From: Agrobacterium leguminum
GTDB lineage: Bacteria; Pseudomonadota; Alphaproteobacteria; Rhizobiales; Rhizobiaceae
NCBI RefSeq assembly: GCF_015704895.1
Contig: NZ_JADQWB010000008.1
Coordinates: forward strand, 62,001 to 126,000
Reading direction: 5' to 3'
DNA: 64,000 nucleotides
Of the stretch, positions 1 through 9,447 are shown in pieces. The position numbers were made by a program, and so were the translations under genes. Within the stretch, counting starts at the first letter, position 1. Each line of letters begins with the position of its first letter. The notes beneath the pieces were generated by a model. It searched no databases. It was not told where the DNA came from and worked only from the letters and a program-made list of their open reading frames with translations.

Positions 1-93
1 ATCCGAGCCTGCGGAAGCCGCCGGCGCAGTAAAGGAAATTCCACCGAGGGCGATGAGGGCAGCCAGGCCGGCTTTTGCGAAGGTGCTGAACAT
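1..93 (-). CDS. N-terminus of an exported protein (truncated by window edge)
   Basis: The first 31 codons read inward from an ATG at 93 to the window edge. The peptide has a short charged start, a hydrophobic core (AGLAALIALGG) and an Ala-X-Ala-like end (PAASA), so it looks like a Sec signal peptide cleaved near residue 28. A GGAGTG ribosome-binding site lies 6 to 11 bases upstream of the ATG. The mature protein is outside the window and its function cannot be named. Confidence 0.55.
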   Translation of the reverse strand, partial: MFSTFAKAGLAALIALGGISFTAPAASAGSD

Positions 94-244
94 GAACTCA
101 CTCCGTTTGTTGCTTTGCCGACAGGGGAACATCCCCCGGCGATTGACGAGACCCTAGACCCGCCCGCCTGAATATCAGCAGAACCGAATGTTCAGCAGGC
201 GTTCAGGGAGGTTAACGCGGAACGCCTCGATCCGGATCCGGATA

Positions 245-667
245 TCACGGCGAGATATGCAGCACGATTTCGCGCCGATGCGGCTCATCGCGGTGTTCGA
301 AAAGATAAAGGCCCTGCCAGGTGCCGAGCACGAGCCTGCCGTCGCTGATCGGCACGCCGATGGAAACCGTGGTGAGCGCCGATTTGATATGGGCGGGCAT
401 ATCGTCGGGGCCTTCGAGCGTGTGGATGATCCAGCGCATGGAAGGATCGTCGGAGGGCGGCACGAGACGGGAGAAAAACACCGTGAGATCGTGTCGTACA
501 TCGGGATCGGCATTTTCCTGGATAAGCAGCGAGCAGGATGTGTGCCGGACGAAGATCGTCAGCAGGCCTTCTTCCACGCCGGCATGGCTGACGAATGCCT
601 TGGCCTCGGATGTGAATTCATAAAGACCCTGCCCGCGGGTGGCGACGATCATTTTTCTCTGCGGCAC
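245..667 (-). CDS. YjbQ/UPF0047 family protein
   Basis: A single-domain protein of the YjbQ (UPF0047) family, often labelled secondary thiamine-phosphate synthase; the physiological role is unclear. The family signatures are visible: VRHTSCSLLIQENADP, EGPDDMPAHIKS and LGTWQGLYLFEHR. The frame is open to a TTG at 709, but I place the start at the GTG at 667 because GAAGGA lies six bases before it and the resulting 140 residues match the usual family length of about 138. It is divergent from the phytochrome gene; the 253-base gap holds a GTATCC-N11-GGATAC inverted repeat. Confidence 0.9.
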   Translation of the reverse strand: MPQRKMIVATRGQGLYEFTSEAKAFVSHAGVEEGLLTIFVRHTSCSLLIQENADPDVRHDLTVFFSRLVPPSDDPSMRWIIHTLEGPDDMPAHIKSALTTVSIGVPISDGRLVLGTWQGLYLFEHRDEPHRREIVLHISP

Positions 668-728
668 ATTTTTTCCTTCAACGGGTTGGAACAAAATCGG
701 CGCTGCCAACGTTTCAGCATGTCAAATT

Positions 729-751
729 GTATCCGATGACGTAATGGATAC
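729..751. promoter_or_regulatory. inverted repeat between yjbQ-like gene and bphP2
   Basis: GTATCC at 729-734 is mirrored by GGATAC at 746-751, centre spacing 17 bases (1.6 helical turns). It lies about 60 bases upstream of the GTG start of the YjbQ gene and 170 upstream of bphP2. It could be an operator for either gene. I do not recognise the cognate regulator, and a 6-base palindrome can arise by chance. Confidence 0.3.
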
Positions 752-920
752 GACAAGTGCGTGACGACGGCCTATAAGATCAGAACGGAAAACCGGCGTC
801 ACAGTTGCAAAAAACGGGGAAGGGTTGGCACTATCAGAATGAATTATTCAAGCTTACCCGTTCCTCGACGAACACAATATTCCCCGTACAAGACAGGCAC
901 AGGGTGCGAAAGACTTATTC

Positions 921-3473
921 ATGGCCCCCAGTGACTATCATGTCGACCTGACCAATTGCGACCGCGAACCCATCCACATCCCAGGCTATATTCAACCGCA
1001 TGGCTGTCTCATCGCCTGCGACAACGCCATGCGCATGGTGCTGCGGCATTCTGAAAACTGCCGCGAACTGCTGGGCGTCGAAGGCGATATCAATGGCAGG
1101 ACCGCCGAGGAGGTGCTCGGCAAAAAACTCGTCCACGATCTTCGCAATGCGCTCACCGTCACCGGCAGAACCACGCGCCCCGCCATGCTGCCCGCCATGG
1201 AAATGAGCGATGGCCGCAGCTTCGATATTTCCCTGCACCGCTACAAATCCACCACCATCATCGAATTCGAGCCCTCCCGCAGCGAAACGCAGCCGCTGGG
1301 CACCGCGCGCAAGATGGTGGACCGTATCCGCGAGGCGGACAGCGTCGAAAGCCTGATCTCCAGAACGACGCGGCTGATAAAGGCGACGCTCGGTTACGAC
1401 CGGGTGATGATCTACCGTTTCGAGGAAGACGGCGCCGGCAAGGTCGTGTCGGAAGCGAAGCAGCCGGAGCTGGAAAGCTTTCTCGGTCAATATTTCCCCG
1501 CCAGCGACATACCCCAGCAGGCCCGCGCGCTCTATCTCAAGAACACATTGCGCATCATCTCCGATGCGAGCGGCGCCCGGGTTTCCGTCCTGCCGGCGCT
1601 CGACGCATCGGGCGAACCTCTCGATATGTCCTTTGCGCATCTGCGCAGCGTCTCGCCCATCCATTGCGAATATCTTCGCAACATGGGTGTTGCGGCTTCC
1701 ATGTCGATTTCGGTAATTGTCGACGGTGCGCTATGGGGCCTGATCGCCTGCCATCATTATTCCCCGCGCGTGCTGACGATGCCGGTCCGGATCGCCGCTG
1801 AAATGTTCGGAGAGTTTTTCTCCATGCATTTGCAGGTTCTTAAACAGAAGCGCAGGCTCGATACCGTCAACCATGCCCACGCCGCGCTTGACCGCTTCCT
1901 TCGGCTTGCCGCCCATCACGCCAACATCGAAGAACTGCTGATCGACAGCTTTCAGGATTTTGCCGATCTGATGCCCTGCGATGGCGTCGGCCTGTGGGTG
2001 GGAAACAACTGGCACGGCCATGGCGCAACGCCGCCGCATGACGCCATTCCAAGGCTGGCGCGCTTCGTCGCCTCGGCGTCGGAAGGCAAGGTCTGGGCGA
2101 CGCATGCGCTGTCGCAGGCCATACCGGAGGCGGAAATCTATGCCGGCACGGCAGCTGGAATGCTCGCCATCCCGCTGTCGCAGGTGAAAAACGACTACCT
2201 GCTGTTTTTCCGCAAGGAGATCGTGCAAAACCTGAACTGGGCCGGCAATCCGGAAAAATCCTATGAGACCGGCCCGATGGGCGACCGCCTTACCCCGCGC
2301 AAGAGCTTTGCGATCTGGAAAGAGACGGTCCGCCTGCAGGCGCAACCCTGGTCGGAAGCCGACCGGGAGATCGCGGAAGCGGCGAGGATTGCGCTGGTCG
2401 AGGTCGCATTCCATCACAGCGAGCTGATGGCGGGCGAAAGGGAACGCGCGGAAGTGCGCCAGCGCATGCTGAACGAGGAGCTCAACCACCGCGTCAAGAA
2501 TGTTCTGGCCATCATCAAATCGCTGGTCGGCAATCCCTCGCAGGAGGGCAAGACCCTGCAGGAATATGTGACCGCCCTGAAGGGCCGCATTCAGGCATTG
2601 TCCTTTGCCCATGACCAGATCATTCGCGGTGAAGGCGGCGGCGCGCTTCGCGATCTTCTGGATGCCGAACTGTCGCCGCATCGCTCGCCGGAAACCGTTG
2701 TGAAACTGACCGGCCCGCAGGTCACGCTCGATTCGCGCGCTTTCTCCGTCATGGCTCTTGTTCTGCATGAGCTGGCGACGAACGCCGCCAAATACGGCGC
2801 GCTTTCGCAAAATGGCGGGCAATTGCATGTGCGCTGGACTATCAACGAGAACCGCGATTGCGAGATCGAGTGGCGCGAAATCCTGCCCACCAAACTGCCC
2901 ACGCCATCGCGCGCGGGCTTCGGCACGGCGCTCATCAGCCGCAGCATCCCATACGATCTCGGCGGACGCAGCACGATACGCTATTTGCCTGATGGGTTGG
3001 AGGCGGAAATCCTCCTGCCCTCCCGTCACGTTTCCTCTGCTACGGCAGTCGCCGACACGCAAACCGAAGATGAAACCGCGCCGCAGCCCAGACGCTATAA
3101 CCGGGAGGAGCCGTTGAAAGTATTACTCGTCGAAGACCAGATGCTGATCGCCATGGATGTCGAGAACATGCTGGAAGACAACGGCATCAAGGCAATCGAA
3201 ACGGCAACCTCGTCGGCAATGGCCATTGAAAAGCTGAAGACCTATGTGCCGGATGTCGCCATTCTCGACATCAATCTCGGCTCCGATACATCGATCCCCG
3301 TCGCTCGGGAACTCCACCGCCGCGGCGTCCCCTTCCTCTTCGCCACCGGTTATGCGGATGGCAGCATGGTGCCGGATGAATTCGGCACCGTGCCGGTGAT
3401 CAGGAAGCCCTATGATGAAGATGCGCTGATGGCGGGCATTGGGCTGCTGGTGGGGGATGCGGAGCGGGTGTAG
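921..3473 (+). CDS. bphP2: Bacteriophytochrome hybrid histidine kinase (Agp2/BphP2 type)
   Basis: An 850-residue red/far-red photoreceptor. Domains in order are PAS (with Cys13, the expected biliverdin attachment site, in TNCDREPIHIPGYIQPHG), GAF (PASDIPQQARALY motif), PHY (tongue motif TPRKSFAIWKE), HWE-type kinase and C-terminal receiver. The H-box His is near residue 523 (LNEELNHRVKN), the N-box is HELATNAAKYGALS, and the defining HWE-family W-x-E is EIEWREI. The receiver (about 732-850) has acidic Asp738/739 region residues, phospho-acceptor Asp783 (ILDINLG) and Lys in RKPY. Cys at 13 and the HWE-receiver layout match A. tumefaciens Agp2, a bathy phytochrome whose ground state is Pfr. Spectral type is known for the homologue, not shown here. 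Confidence 0.95.
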   Translation: MAPSDYHVDLTNCDREPIHIPGYIQPHGCLIACDNAMRMVLRHSENCRELLGVEGDINGRTAEEVLGKKLVHDLRNALTVTGRTTRPAMLPAMEMSDGRSFDISLHRYKSTTIIEFEPSRSETQPLGTARKMVDRIREADSVESLISRTTRLIKATLGYDRVMIYRFEEDGAGKVVSEAKQPELESFLGQYFPASDIPQQARALYLKNTLRIISDASGARVSVLPALDASGEPLDMSFAHLRSVSPIHCEYLRNMGVAASMSISVIVDGALWGLIACHHYSPRVLTMPVRIAAEMFGEFFSMHLQVLKQKRRLDTVNHAHAALDRFLRLAAHHANIEELLIDSFQDFADLMPCDGVGLWVGNNWHGHGATPPHDAIPRLARFVASASEGKVWATHALSQAIPEAEIYAGTAAGMLAIPLSQVKNDYLLFFRKEIVQNLNWAGNPEKSYETGPMGDRLTPRKSFAIWKETVRLQAQPWSEADREIAEAARIALVEVAFHHSELMAGERERAEVRQRMLNEELNHRVKNVLAIIKSLVGNPSQEGKTLQEYVTALKGRIQALSFAHDQIIRGEGGGALRDLLDAELSPHRSPETVVKLTGPQVTLDSRAFSVMALVLHELATNAAKYGALSQNGGQLHVRWTINENRDCEIEWREILPTKLPTPSRAGFGTALISRSIPYDLGGRSTIRYLPDGLEAEILLPSRHVSSATAVADTQTEDETAPQPRRYNREEPLKVLLVEDQMLIAMDVENMLEDNGIKAIETATSSAMAIEKLKTYVPDVAILDINLGSDTSIPVARELHRRGVPFLFATGYADGSMVPDEFGTVPVIRKPYDEDALMAGIGLLVGDAERV

Positions 3474-3516
3474 GAGACTTATGTGAATGAAGCTTCCTGA
3501 TTGAAAAAACCCGCCC

Positions 3517-4482
3517 TCACTGAAATCTCGTAAAGCCCCGCTTTTTCGCGTCTTCCGGGCTGACCTCATTTCCGATTTTAAACCGGAATTCCGTCACCGT
3601 GTAATTTTCCAGATCGACTTCGCACTGGAACGAGACGTCATGCCAGCCATTGCCCGTGTTGAACGCGCCGCCGGAAGCATCGATCGAATTACCGGAAATC
3701 CTGCCGCCCGTGTCCGAATAGGGGATCATGCCTCTGGCGGCAAATCCCGCGCCCTGAATCTGGGCCAGGGCTTCGGTGCTGCAAAGCTGAACGACGCGGC
3801 GACGCGGTGGCAGATCGCCAAACATCTGGCGTCTCTGCGCCGGCGACAGCATGGCCGAAGACAGGAGGTTTTTGGCCGCCGGAAGTTTCGCGGGCTTCTT
3901 TTCCGTCACTTCCGCCGGCTTTTCCTCAGCCGGCTTGGCCTGCGGCACTGGCGGCTGATCGGGCTGCGCTTCTTCCTTCACGGGTGAAACCGCGATCTCC
4001 CCCTGTGCGGCGGAAGCCTGAAGATCGCTGTTGGCGGCAGGAGCTGCGGGCTTTTCCTCGGCCGTTTTTTCAGGCTGGCTTGCAGGCTCCTCGGAAGGCT
4101 CGGTCTTTTCTGCTTCCTCCGTCTTGCCCGGCTTGTCCTCAGGGTCCGCCTGCGTTTCCTCGGGCCTCATGGCGATGGCCGGCAACGTCGCCTGCGGCGG
4201 CGGCAAAGGTTTCGCCTCTTCCGCCGGAGGAGCGGGCGGCGGCGGTGGGGGTTGCGGCTTTTCCTCTTTCGCCTTCTCTTCACCCGGCGGCGGGGCCTCT
4301 TCCGCCTTTTTCTCCTCGGGCGGAGACACCAGATCGACGCTGATGCTCTCCGGCTCCTGCGGTTCGGCTATCCGCTCCGGCAGCTCGAAAAAGAAAAGCG
4401 CGACGACGGCAAGATGCAGCAGCACGGAGACGGGCACAGCCCATCCTCCCCTCCGCCATTTGCCTGCCGAAATCTGTTGCAT
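3517..4482 (-). CDS. TonB-like N-terminus with DUF930 domain
   Basis: A 321-residue envelope protein. One membrane segment near residues 15-33 (VPVSVLLHLAVVALFFFEL) carries the Ser-X3-His pattern found in TonB's transmembrane helix. It is followed by about 170 residues rich in Pro, Glu, Lys and Ala, as in periplasm-spanning TonB linkers. The C-terminal 100 residues (from about LPPRRRVVQLCSTEALAQI) match DUF930, a rhizobial domain of unknown function, in place of the TonB receptor-binding domain. No exbB, exbD or receptor gene is adjacent. Energy coupling is inference from the helix motif only. Confidence 0.75.
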   Translation of the reverse strand: MQQISAGKWRRGGWAVPVSVLLHLAVVALFFFELPERIAEPQEPESISVDLVSPPEEKKAEEAPPPGEEKAKEEKPQPPPPPPAPPAEEAKPLPPPQATLPAIAMRPEETQADPEDKPGKTEEAEKTEPSEEPASQPEKTAEEKPAAPAANSDLQASAAQGEIAVSPVKEEAQPDQPPVPQAKPAEEKPAEVTEKKPAKLPAAKNLLSSAMLSPAQRRQMFGDLPPRRRVVQLCSTEALAQIQGAGFAARGMIPYSDTGGRISGNSIDASGGAFNTGNGWHDVSFQCEVDLENYTVTEFRFKIGNEVSPEDAKKRGFTRFQ

Positions 4483-4580
4483 CTCATCGAACCAAATCGA
4501 ACCCGGGCTTATCCAGCAAAAGCGGAATGCCTGTTTTCACACATAAGGCTTGTCGCAGAGTTCGCCAGTGCGGGAAACAA

Positions 4581-4612
4581 AAAACCCGGCCAGTGCGGAC
4601 TGACCGGGTTCA
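4581..4612 (-). terminator. Rho-independent terminator of rpoD
   Basis: On the minus strand AACCCGG-t-CAGT pairs with ACTG-g-CCGGGTT around a short CCGC loop and is followed directly by a run of six T. It lies 24 bases after the rpoD stop codon. Confidence 0.85.
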
Positions 4613-4633
4613 ATTTTAAAGGAAGCAAACAGC

Positions 4634-6688
4634 TTAGCTGTCGAGGAAGCTCCGAAGCTTTCGCGACCGGCTCGGATGCTTCAGCTTACGCAGCGCCTTC
4701 GCCTCGATCTGGCGGATACGTTCGCGCGTGACCGAGAACTGCTGGCCGACTTCTTCCAGCGTATGGTCCGTATTCATACCGATGCCGAAGCGCATACGCA
4801 GAACGCGTTCTTCACGCGGCGTCAGCGAAGCCAGAACGCGGGTTGTCGTCTCGCGCAGGTTCGCCTGAATGGCGGCGTCGATAGGCAGCAGCGCGTTCTT
4901 GTCCTCGATGAAGTCGCCGAGATGCGAATCTTCTTCGTCACCAACGGGGGTTTCGAGCGAAATCGGCTCCTTGGCGATCTTCAGAACCTTGCGCACCTTT
5001 TCAAGCGGCATGGCCAACTTTTCGGCCAGTTCTTCCGGGGTCGGCTCGCGGCCGATCTCGTGCAGCATCTGGCGCGAGGTGCGAACGATCTTGTTGATCG
5101 TTTCGATCATGTGAACCGGAATACGGATCGTGCGGGCCTGGTCAGCGATCGAACGGGTGATCGCCTGCCTGATCCACCAGGTCGCATAGGTCGAGAACTT
5201 GTAACCGCGACGGTATTCGAACTTGTCGACCGCCTTCATCAGGCCGATATTGCCTTCCTGAATGAGATCGAGGAACTGCAGACCACGGTTGGTATATTTC
5301 TTCGCAATCGAGATCACCAGACGCAGGTTGGCCTCGACCATCTCCTTCTTGGCAATACGCGCTTCGCGCTCGCCCTTCTGCACCATCGAAACGATGCGGC
5401 GGAATTCGGCGATGGAAATGCCGGTTTCCGTGGAGAGGTTCTGGATTTCCTGACGGATTTCCCGGATCGTGTTGCTTTCCTCGCGGGCGAATTCCTTCCA
5501 GCCGCGGGCGGCCAGATTGGCAATCGACTTCATCCAGTTCGGATCGAGTTCCGCACCGTGATACTGCTCAAGGAAGCTGTCACGCTTGACGCCATAGGAT
5601 TCGGCAAGGCGCAGCAGCCGGCCTTCATTCTGCATCAGGCGCTTGGAAATGTCGTAGAGCTGCTCGACAAGGCTGTCGATACGGTTCTGGTTCAGCGACA
5701 GCGACTTGACGGCCGTGATCAACTGATCCTTCAGTTCCTTGTAACGGCGTTCCTGACCGGAAGACAGGGTGCCGGTGCAGGCAAGACGCGCCTCAACCTG
5801 CTGATCCTGAAGCTTGCGCAGCTTCTTGTAGGTGTCAGCAATGGTGTCGAGCGTTTCCATGACCTGCGGGCGCAGTTCGGCTTCCATCGCGGCAAGCGAA
5901 AGATTGGACTCGTCGTCGTCCTCTTCTTCCTCTTCCGGCGGCAGGCCATCGCCGCCAACATCCGTCACATCCTCGTCGCCGGTCGGCGCGCGCAGCTTGC
6001 GGGTCTTTTCCTTCTCTTCGGCGGCCTTGCGGTCCGCTTCGATCTTTTCCGGGCTCTGGAACTGGGGAGCAGCCTTGGCTTCCGGACCGGAATAGGTGGT
6101 TTCGAGATCGATGATCTCGCGCAGCAGCGTCGTGCCTTCGTTGAGCTCGTCGCGCCAGATGATCAGCGCCTGGAACGTCAGCGGGCTTTCGCAAAGGCCG
6201 GAAATCATTGTTTCGCGGCCGGCCTCGATGCGCTTGGCGATGGCGATTTCGCCTTCGCGCGACAGAAGCTCCACGGAACCCATTTCGCGCAGATACATGC
6301 GCACCGGGTCGTCGGTACGGTCGGTCGGTTCTTTCTTCTTGGCGGTCGCAAGCGCGGTGCCGCTGGAAGGGGCAAGTTCCCCACCTTCGGAATCGTCGCT
6401 ATCGGAATCGCTGTCGTCGTCGCTGCTGGCGGCTTCCTCGGCGTCCTCGTCCTCGATCACGTTGATGCCCATGTCGGACAACATCGCCATCGTGTCCTCG
6501 ATCTGCTCGGAGGTCACCTCTTCAGACGGCAGGACGGAATTCAGCTCGTCCATCGTCACATAGCCGCGCTTCTTGGCGGCCTTGATCATTTTCTTGACCG
6601 CGTCATCCGAAAGGTCGAGAAGCGGGCCGTCCGTCGCACCGTCGCGTTCGTTTTCTGCTTCTTCGTTTTCTTTGACTTTGGTTGCCAT
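4634..6688 (-). CDS. rpoD: RNA polymerase primary sigma factor (sigma-70)
   Basis: The housekeeping sigma factor, 684 residues. Region 1.1 is followed by a very acidic linker near residues 78-105 (Asp/Ser/Glu-rich). The non-conserved insertion with a second Glu/Asp run lies near 240-265. Region 2 contains [19 protein letters not shown] and the promoter-melting/-10 segment [19 protein letters not shown]. Region 4.2 ends the protein with the -35-binding helix-turn-helix [19 protein letters not shown]. The gene lies downstream of dnaG on the same strand, as in the macromolecular-synthesis operon, but 393 bases away, so it probably has its own promoter. Confidence 0.98.
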   Translation of the reverse strand: MATKVKENEEAENERDGATDGPLLDLSDDAVKKMIKAAKKRGYVTMDELNSVLPSEEVTSEQIEDTMAMLSDMGINVIEDEDAEEAASSDDDSDSDSDDSEGGELAPSSGTALATAKKKEPTDRTDDPVRMYLREMGSVELLSREGEIAIAKRIEAGRETMISGLCESPLTFQALIIWRDELNEGTTLLREIIDLETTYSGPEAKAAPQFQSPEKIEADRKAAEEKEKTRKLRAPTGDEDVTDVGGDGLPPEEEEEDDDESNLSLAAMEAELRPQVMETLDTIADTYKKLRKLQDQQVEARLACTGTLSSGQERRYKELKDQLITAVKSLSLNQNRIDSLVEQLYDISKRLMQNEGRLLRLAESYGVKRDSFLEQYHGAELDPNWMKSIANLAARGWKEFAREESNTIREIRQEIQNLSTETGISIAEFRRIVSMVQKGEREARIAKKEMVEANLRLVISIAKKYTNRGLQFLDLIQEGNIGLMKAVDKFEYRRGYKFSTYATWWIRQAITRSIADQARTIRIPVHMIETINKIVRTSRQMLHEIGREPTPEELAEKLAMPLEKVRKVLKIAKEPISLETPVGDEEDSHLGDFIEDKNALLPIDAAIQANLRETTTRVLASLTPREERVLRMRFGIGMNTDHTLEEVGQQFSVTRERIRQIEAKALRKLKHPSRSRKLRSFLDS

Positions 6689-7081
6689 CTATCTCGTCGC
6701 TTTCCCTGACGCTAACACCTGTTCCGCCGCATCGCCGTCCGCCCCTTGAGCATCCGGCGCATTGCCGCGAATCACTGTCAGACACCTAACGGAGTGATCT
6801 TTAATTGCCGATTAACCACGGCAGCCTCAGGCAGAATGCAAAGACAGTGCACCCGGAAATGCTTGCTCATGCAATTTCTATCCGCCAAGGCTCATTCCAC
6901 CTTACTTTTCCTGAAATGGTGATTCCCGCTATTTCCCGCCCCGTCAAGCCTTTGAGGGCGAGACAGCCAAGGAAATTCTTAAAAAGAGCCGCATTTTGCG
7001 GGTTATCACCAGACTATCCCCTATTTAGGACGCCTGCCGCAAAAGGCAACCCCAAACACCTTTCAATTCTGCCGACCGCCC
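6689..7081 (-). other. rpoD upstream region (dnaG-rpoD spacer)
   Basis: This 393-base gap has no credible gene. It should hold the rpoD promoter(s). The best -35-like element I see on the minus strand is CTTGAC at 6948-6943, the alphaproteobacterial consensus, but the -10 sequence at the right distance (AATCAC-like) is poor, so I do not call a promoter. No convincing terminator follows dnaG, so read-through from dnaG is possible. Confidence 0.4.
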
Positions 7082-9067
7082 TCAGCCATGGCCGACGGCC
7101 GGCCCCTTCACCCGGCCGGACATGACCCCGAAACCATCGATGATCGCCTCCTGATTTTCCATACGGCCGATTTCAAGCTGCACTTCGGCCAGCGCCCGCA
7201 CCAGCAATGTACCGCGTGCGTCATCCGTCGCCTCGGCGATTTCCCGCTCCAGTTCCTTTTTCTGCCAGAGCAGGGATTTCGTCCTCTTATGCAGGGAAAG
7301 CGCCTGCACGTAACCCTCGCGCGCATCCTCCATCGCCGCCTGCTCCGTCGCCGTCCACAGGCGGGCATTGCGCACCTGCTGATCCATGGCCTTCAAAAGC
7401 ACCTCGAAACCCTGCTGCGACAGGCGCTCGATCAGCCCTGCCCGCGAAATCTCCGCCGCACTTTCCGCCGCATAGGTCAGCACCGTCGACCACAGGCGCT
7501 GCAGATCGCGGTTCTCGTAGTCGATGGCGGCGATCTCGTCATATTCCTCGAGCAGCAATTCGGGATGGTTGACGATGGTGATGGCAAGAACGCTTTCCCG
7601 GAGCGAAGGCTTGGTCTGGTAACCCCTGACGAGACCCGATTGCGCCAGCCGGTCTGAAATACTGCTGGCCGGCGCGGCCATCGCCCCGCCCCGCCCCGGC
7701 GCATTGCGCTGGAAGCCGCGTCCCGCGGGCTGCGCGCCGTTGCGGCGGAAATTGCCGTTCTGAGCCCCGCTTTGCTGAAAACGTGGCTGGAAAAACCCGT
7801 TCAGCCTGTCGCGCATATCCTGCTGGTAAAAACGGCGCACCGTCTCGTCGCCGATAACGGCCACAATCTGCCGCAACCGGCTTTCAAGCTGCGCGCGTTT
7901 TTCCGGCGTATCGAAAGTGACGCCGGAGGTCTCGCGGCTCCAGATCATCGCGGCCAACGGCTTGGCTTCAGACAGCACCCGGTCAAAAGGCGCACGCCCC
8001 TCCAGCCGCACGAGATCGTCCGGATCCTTGCCATCGGGCAGAAGCGCAAAGCTGACGGAACGATCCGGCTTGATATGCGGCAAAGCGAGATCGGCCGCAC
8101 GGTTGGCGGCGCGAATGCCCGCGCCATCGCCATCGAAGCAGAGAACCGGCTGTGGCGACATTTTCCAGAGGAGATCGAGCTGGCTTTCGGTCAGCGCCGT
8201 ACCGAGCGGGGCGACGGCATTTTCCACACCCGCCTGATAGAGCGCGATAACATCCATATAACCTTCGACGGCGATGACCGAACCGCCTGCCGCCTGCGAG
8301 GCGCGCCGGGCGCGAGCGAAATTGTAGAGAACATTGCCCTTGTGAAAGAGCTCTGTTTCGTTGGAGTTCAGATATTTCGCCACCGCATCCGCGGCCATGG
8401 CGCGGCCGCCGAAAGCGATCACCTTTTCCCGCGAAGACAGGATCGGAAACATGATGCGGTCTCGGAAGCGGTCGTAGGAGACCGGCACATTCTCATGCAC
8501 CACCAGCCCGCAGGCCTCCATCTGTTCCTTCGTCACGCCCTTGCTCGCCAGATGCTCTTTCAGCGCATTGCGGCTATCGGGCGCATAACCCAGCCGGAAA
8601 GTCTCGATGGTGCGCCCGGTCAACCCGCGATCGCGCAGGTAAGCCCGCGCCCGCGCACCGAGTGCGGTCTGTAACTGGTCCTGAAAGAACAGTGTCGCCA
8701 TTTCCATGACGTCCTGAAGCGAGGTGCGCTCGCGCTCGCGCTTTTCCGCCTGCGGATCGGGCTGCGGCATCGAAATGCCAGCCATATCGGCAATCTGCTG
8801 CACGGCCTCCGGAAAACTCAGGCCCTCAAGCTCGGTCAGAAAGCGGAAGTGATCGCCCGAAACGCCGCAACCGAAACAATGATACCGCCCCTTGCGGTCC
8901 TCGCAATGGAAGCTCGGGCTTTTTTCGCCATGGAACGGGCAGCAGGCCCAATAATCCCCGCGCGACGTGTTGGTCTTCTTCTTGTCCCAGGACACACGTC
9001 GGCCGATCACATCGGAGATGTGCACGCGGTCGCGTATCTCATCAAGGAAAGAGTTGGAAAAGCGCAT
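7082..9067 (-). CDS. dnaG: DNA primase
   Basis: Synthesises RNA primers at the replication fork; 661 residues. The CHC2 zinc-binding module is complete (Cys43, His46, Cys64, Cys67 in ACCPFHGEKS...RYHCFGCG). The catalytic TOPRIM core has EGYMD at 268-272 and the metal-binding FDGDGAG at 311-317. The C-terminal 200 residues are the less conserved helicase-binding part, after a low-complexity Arg/Gly/Asn/Gln linker near 425-460. The start at 9067 gives the usual MRF(S/P)-type N-terminus directly before the zinc module. It has a plausible promoter 30-60 bases upstream. Confidence 0.98.
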   Translation of the reverse strand: MRFSNSFLDEIRDRVHISDVIGRRVSWDKKKTNTSRGDYWACCPFHGEKSPSFHCEDRKGRYHCFGCGVSGDHFRFLTELEGLSFPEAVQQIADMAGISMPQPDPQAEKRERERTSLQDVMEMATLFFQDQLQTALGARARAYLRDRGLTGRTIETFRLGYAPDSRNALKEHLASKGVTKEQMEACGLVVHENVPVSYDRFRDRIMFPILSSREKVIAFGGRAMAADAVAKYLNSNETELFHKGNVLYNFARARRASQAAGGSVIAVEGYMDVIALYQAGVENAVAPLGTALTESQLDLLWKMSPQPVLCFDGDGAGIRAANRAADLALPHIKPDRSVSFALLPDGKDPDDLVRLEGRAPFDRVLSEAKPLAAMIWSRETSGVTFDTPEKRAQLESRLRQIVAVIGDETVRRFYQQDMRDRLNGFFQPRFQQSGAQNGNFRRNGAQPAGRGFQRNAPGRGGAMAAPASSISDRLAQSGLVRGYQTKPSLRESVLAITIVNHPELLLEEYDEIAAIDYENRDLQRLWSTVLTYAAESAAEISRAGLIERLSQQGFEVLLKAMDQQVRNARLWTATEQAAMEDAREGYVQALSLHKRTKSLLWQKKELEREIAEATDDARGTLLVRALAEVQLEIGRMENQEAIIDGFGVMSGRVKGPAVGHG

Positions 9068-9095
9068 GGGTTACCTATTCGAGGCCAGTCTTTCA

Positions 9096-9123
9096 TATAA
9101 GCGCGGAAAGAGGCCAGCACAAA
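9096..9123 (-). promoter_or_regulatory. candidate sigma-70 promoter of dnaG
   Basis: On the minus strand TTGTGC (9123-9118), a 16-base spacer and TTATAT (9101-9096) fit a sigma-70 promoter. Transcription would begin near 9089 and give a leader of about 20 bases before the dnaG ATG. Confidence 0.5.
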
Positions 9124-9390
9124 ACTTAAAGAACAGGAATACCCGATATTCACAGGCCACGACGGCGAAATCACATCGCCATTGCGCCAGCTTCGGGCAA
9201 ATTTATGGCACCGCAGCATCACCAAAAATTATGTTTTTGTAATTTGAGCCGGCCGCGGCGGCGATGTAAAAACATCAGCGAAGGCAGCAATTGACCTCCG
9301 TATAATCTGCCGACGCCCGCAGGCACGTCCCCCGAAAAAAGCCTGTGAAGGACCGCATTTTGATCCGCCGGAATGCGTTTTCGTCGACAG
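9124..9390. other. yqeY-dnaG intergenic stretch
   Basis: AT-richer sequence between the yqeY terminator and the dnaG promoter. Short frames here have no start signals or recognisable similarity. I see nothing else supportable. Confidence 0.4.
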
Positions 9391-9427
9391 AAAAAAGGCA
9401 GGGCAGCCCACATCTGCCCTGCCTTTA
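9391..9427 (-). terminator. Rho-independent terminator of yqeY-like gene
   Basis: AAGGCAGGGCAG at 9395-9406 pairs perfectly with CTGCCCTGCCTT at 9414-9425. On the minus strand the stem is followed by TTTTTT, so it ends transcription from the yqeY-like gene at 9448. Confidence 0.9.
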
Positions 9428-9447
9428 CTTTTTAAGGATGCCCGAAC

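Noticed and set aside
815-850. Possible sigma-54 promoter (TGGCAC) upstream of bphP2
   Set aside because: The -24 TGGCAC is present but the -12 part reads GAATG and lacks the essential GC, so it fails the sigma-54 pattern.
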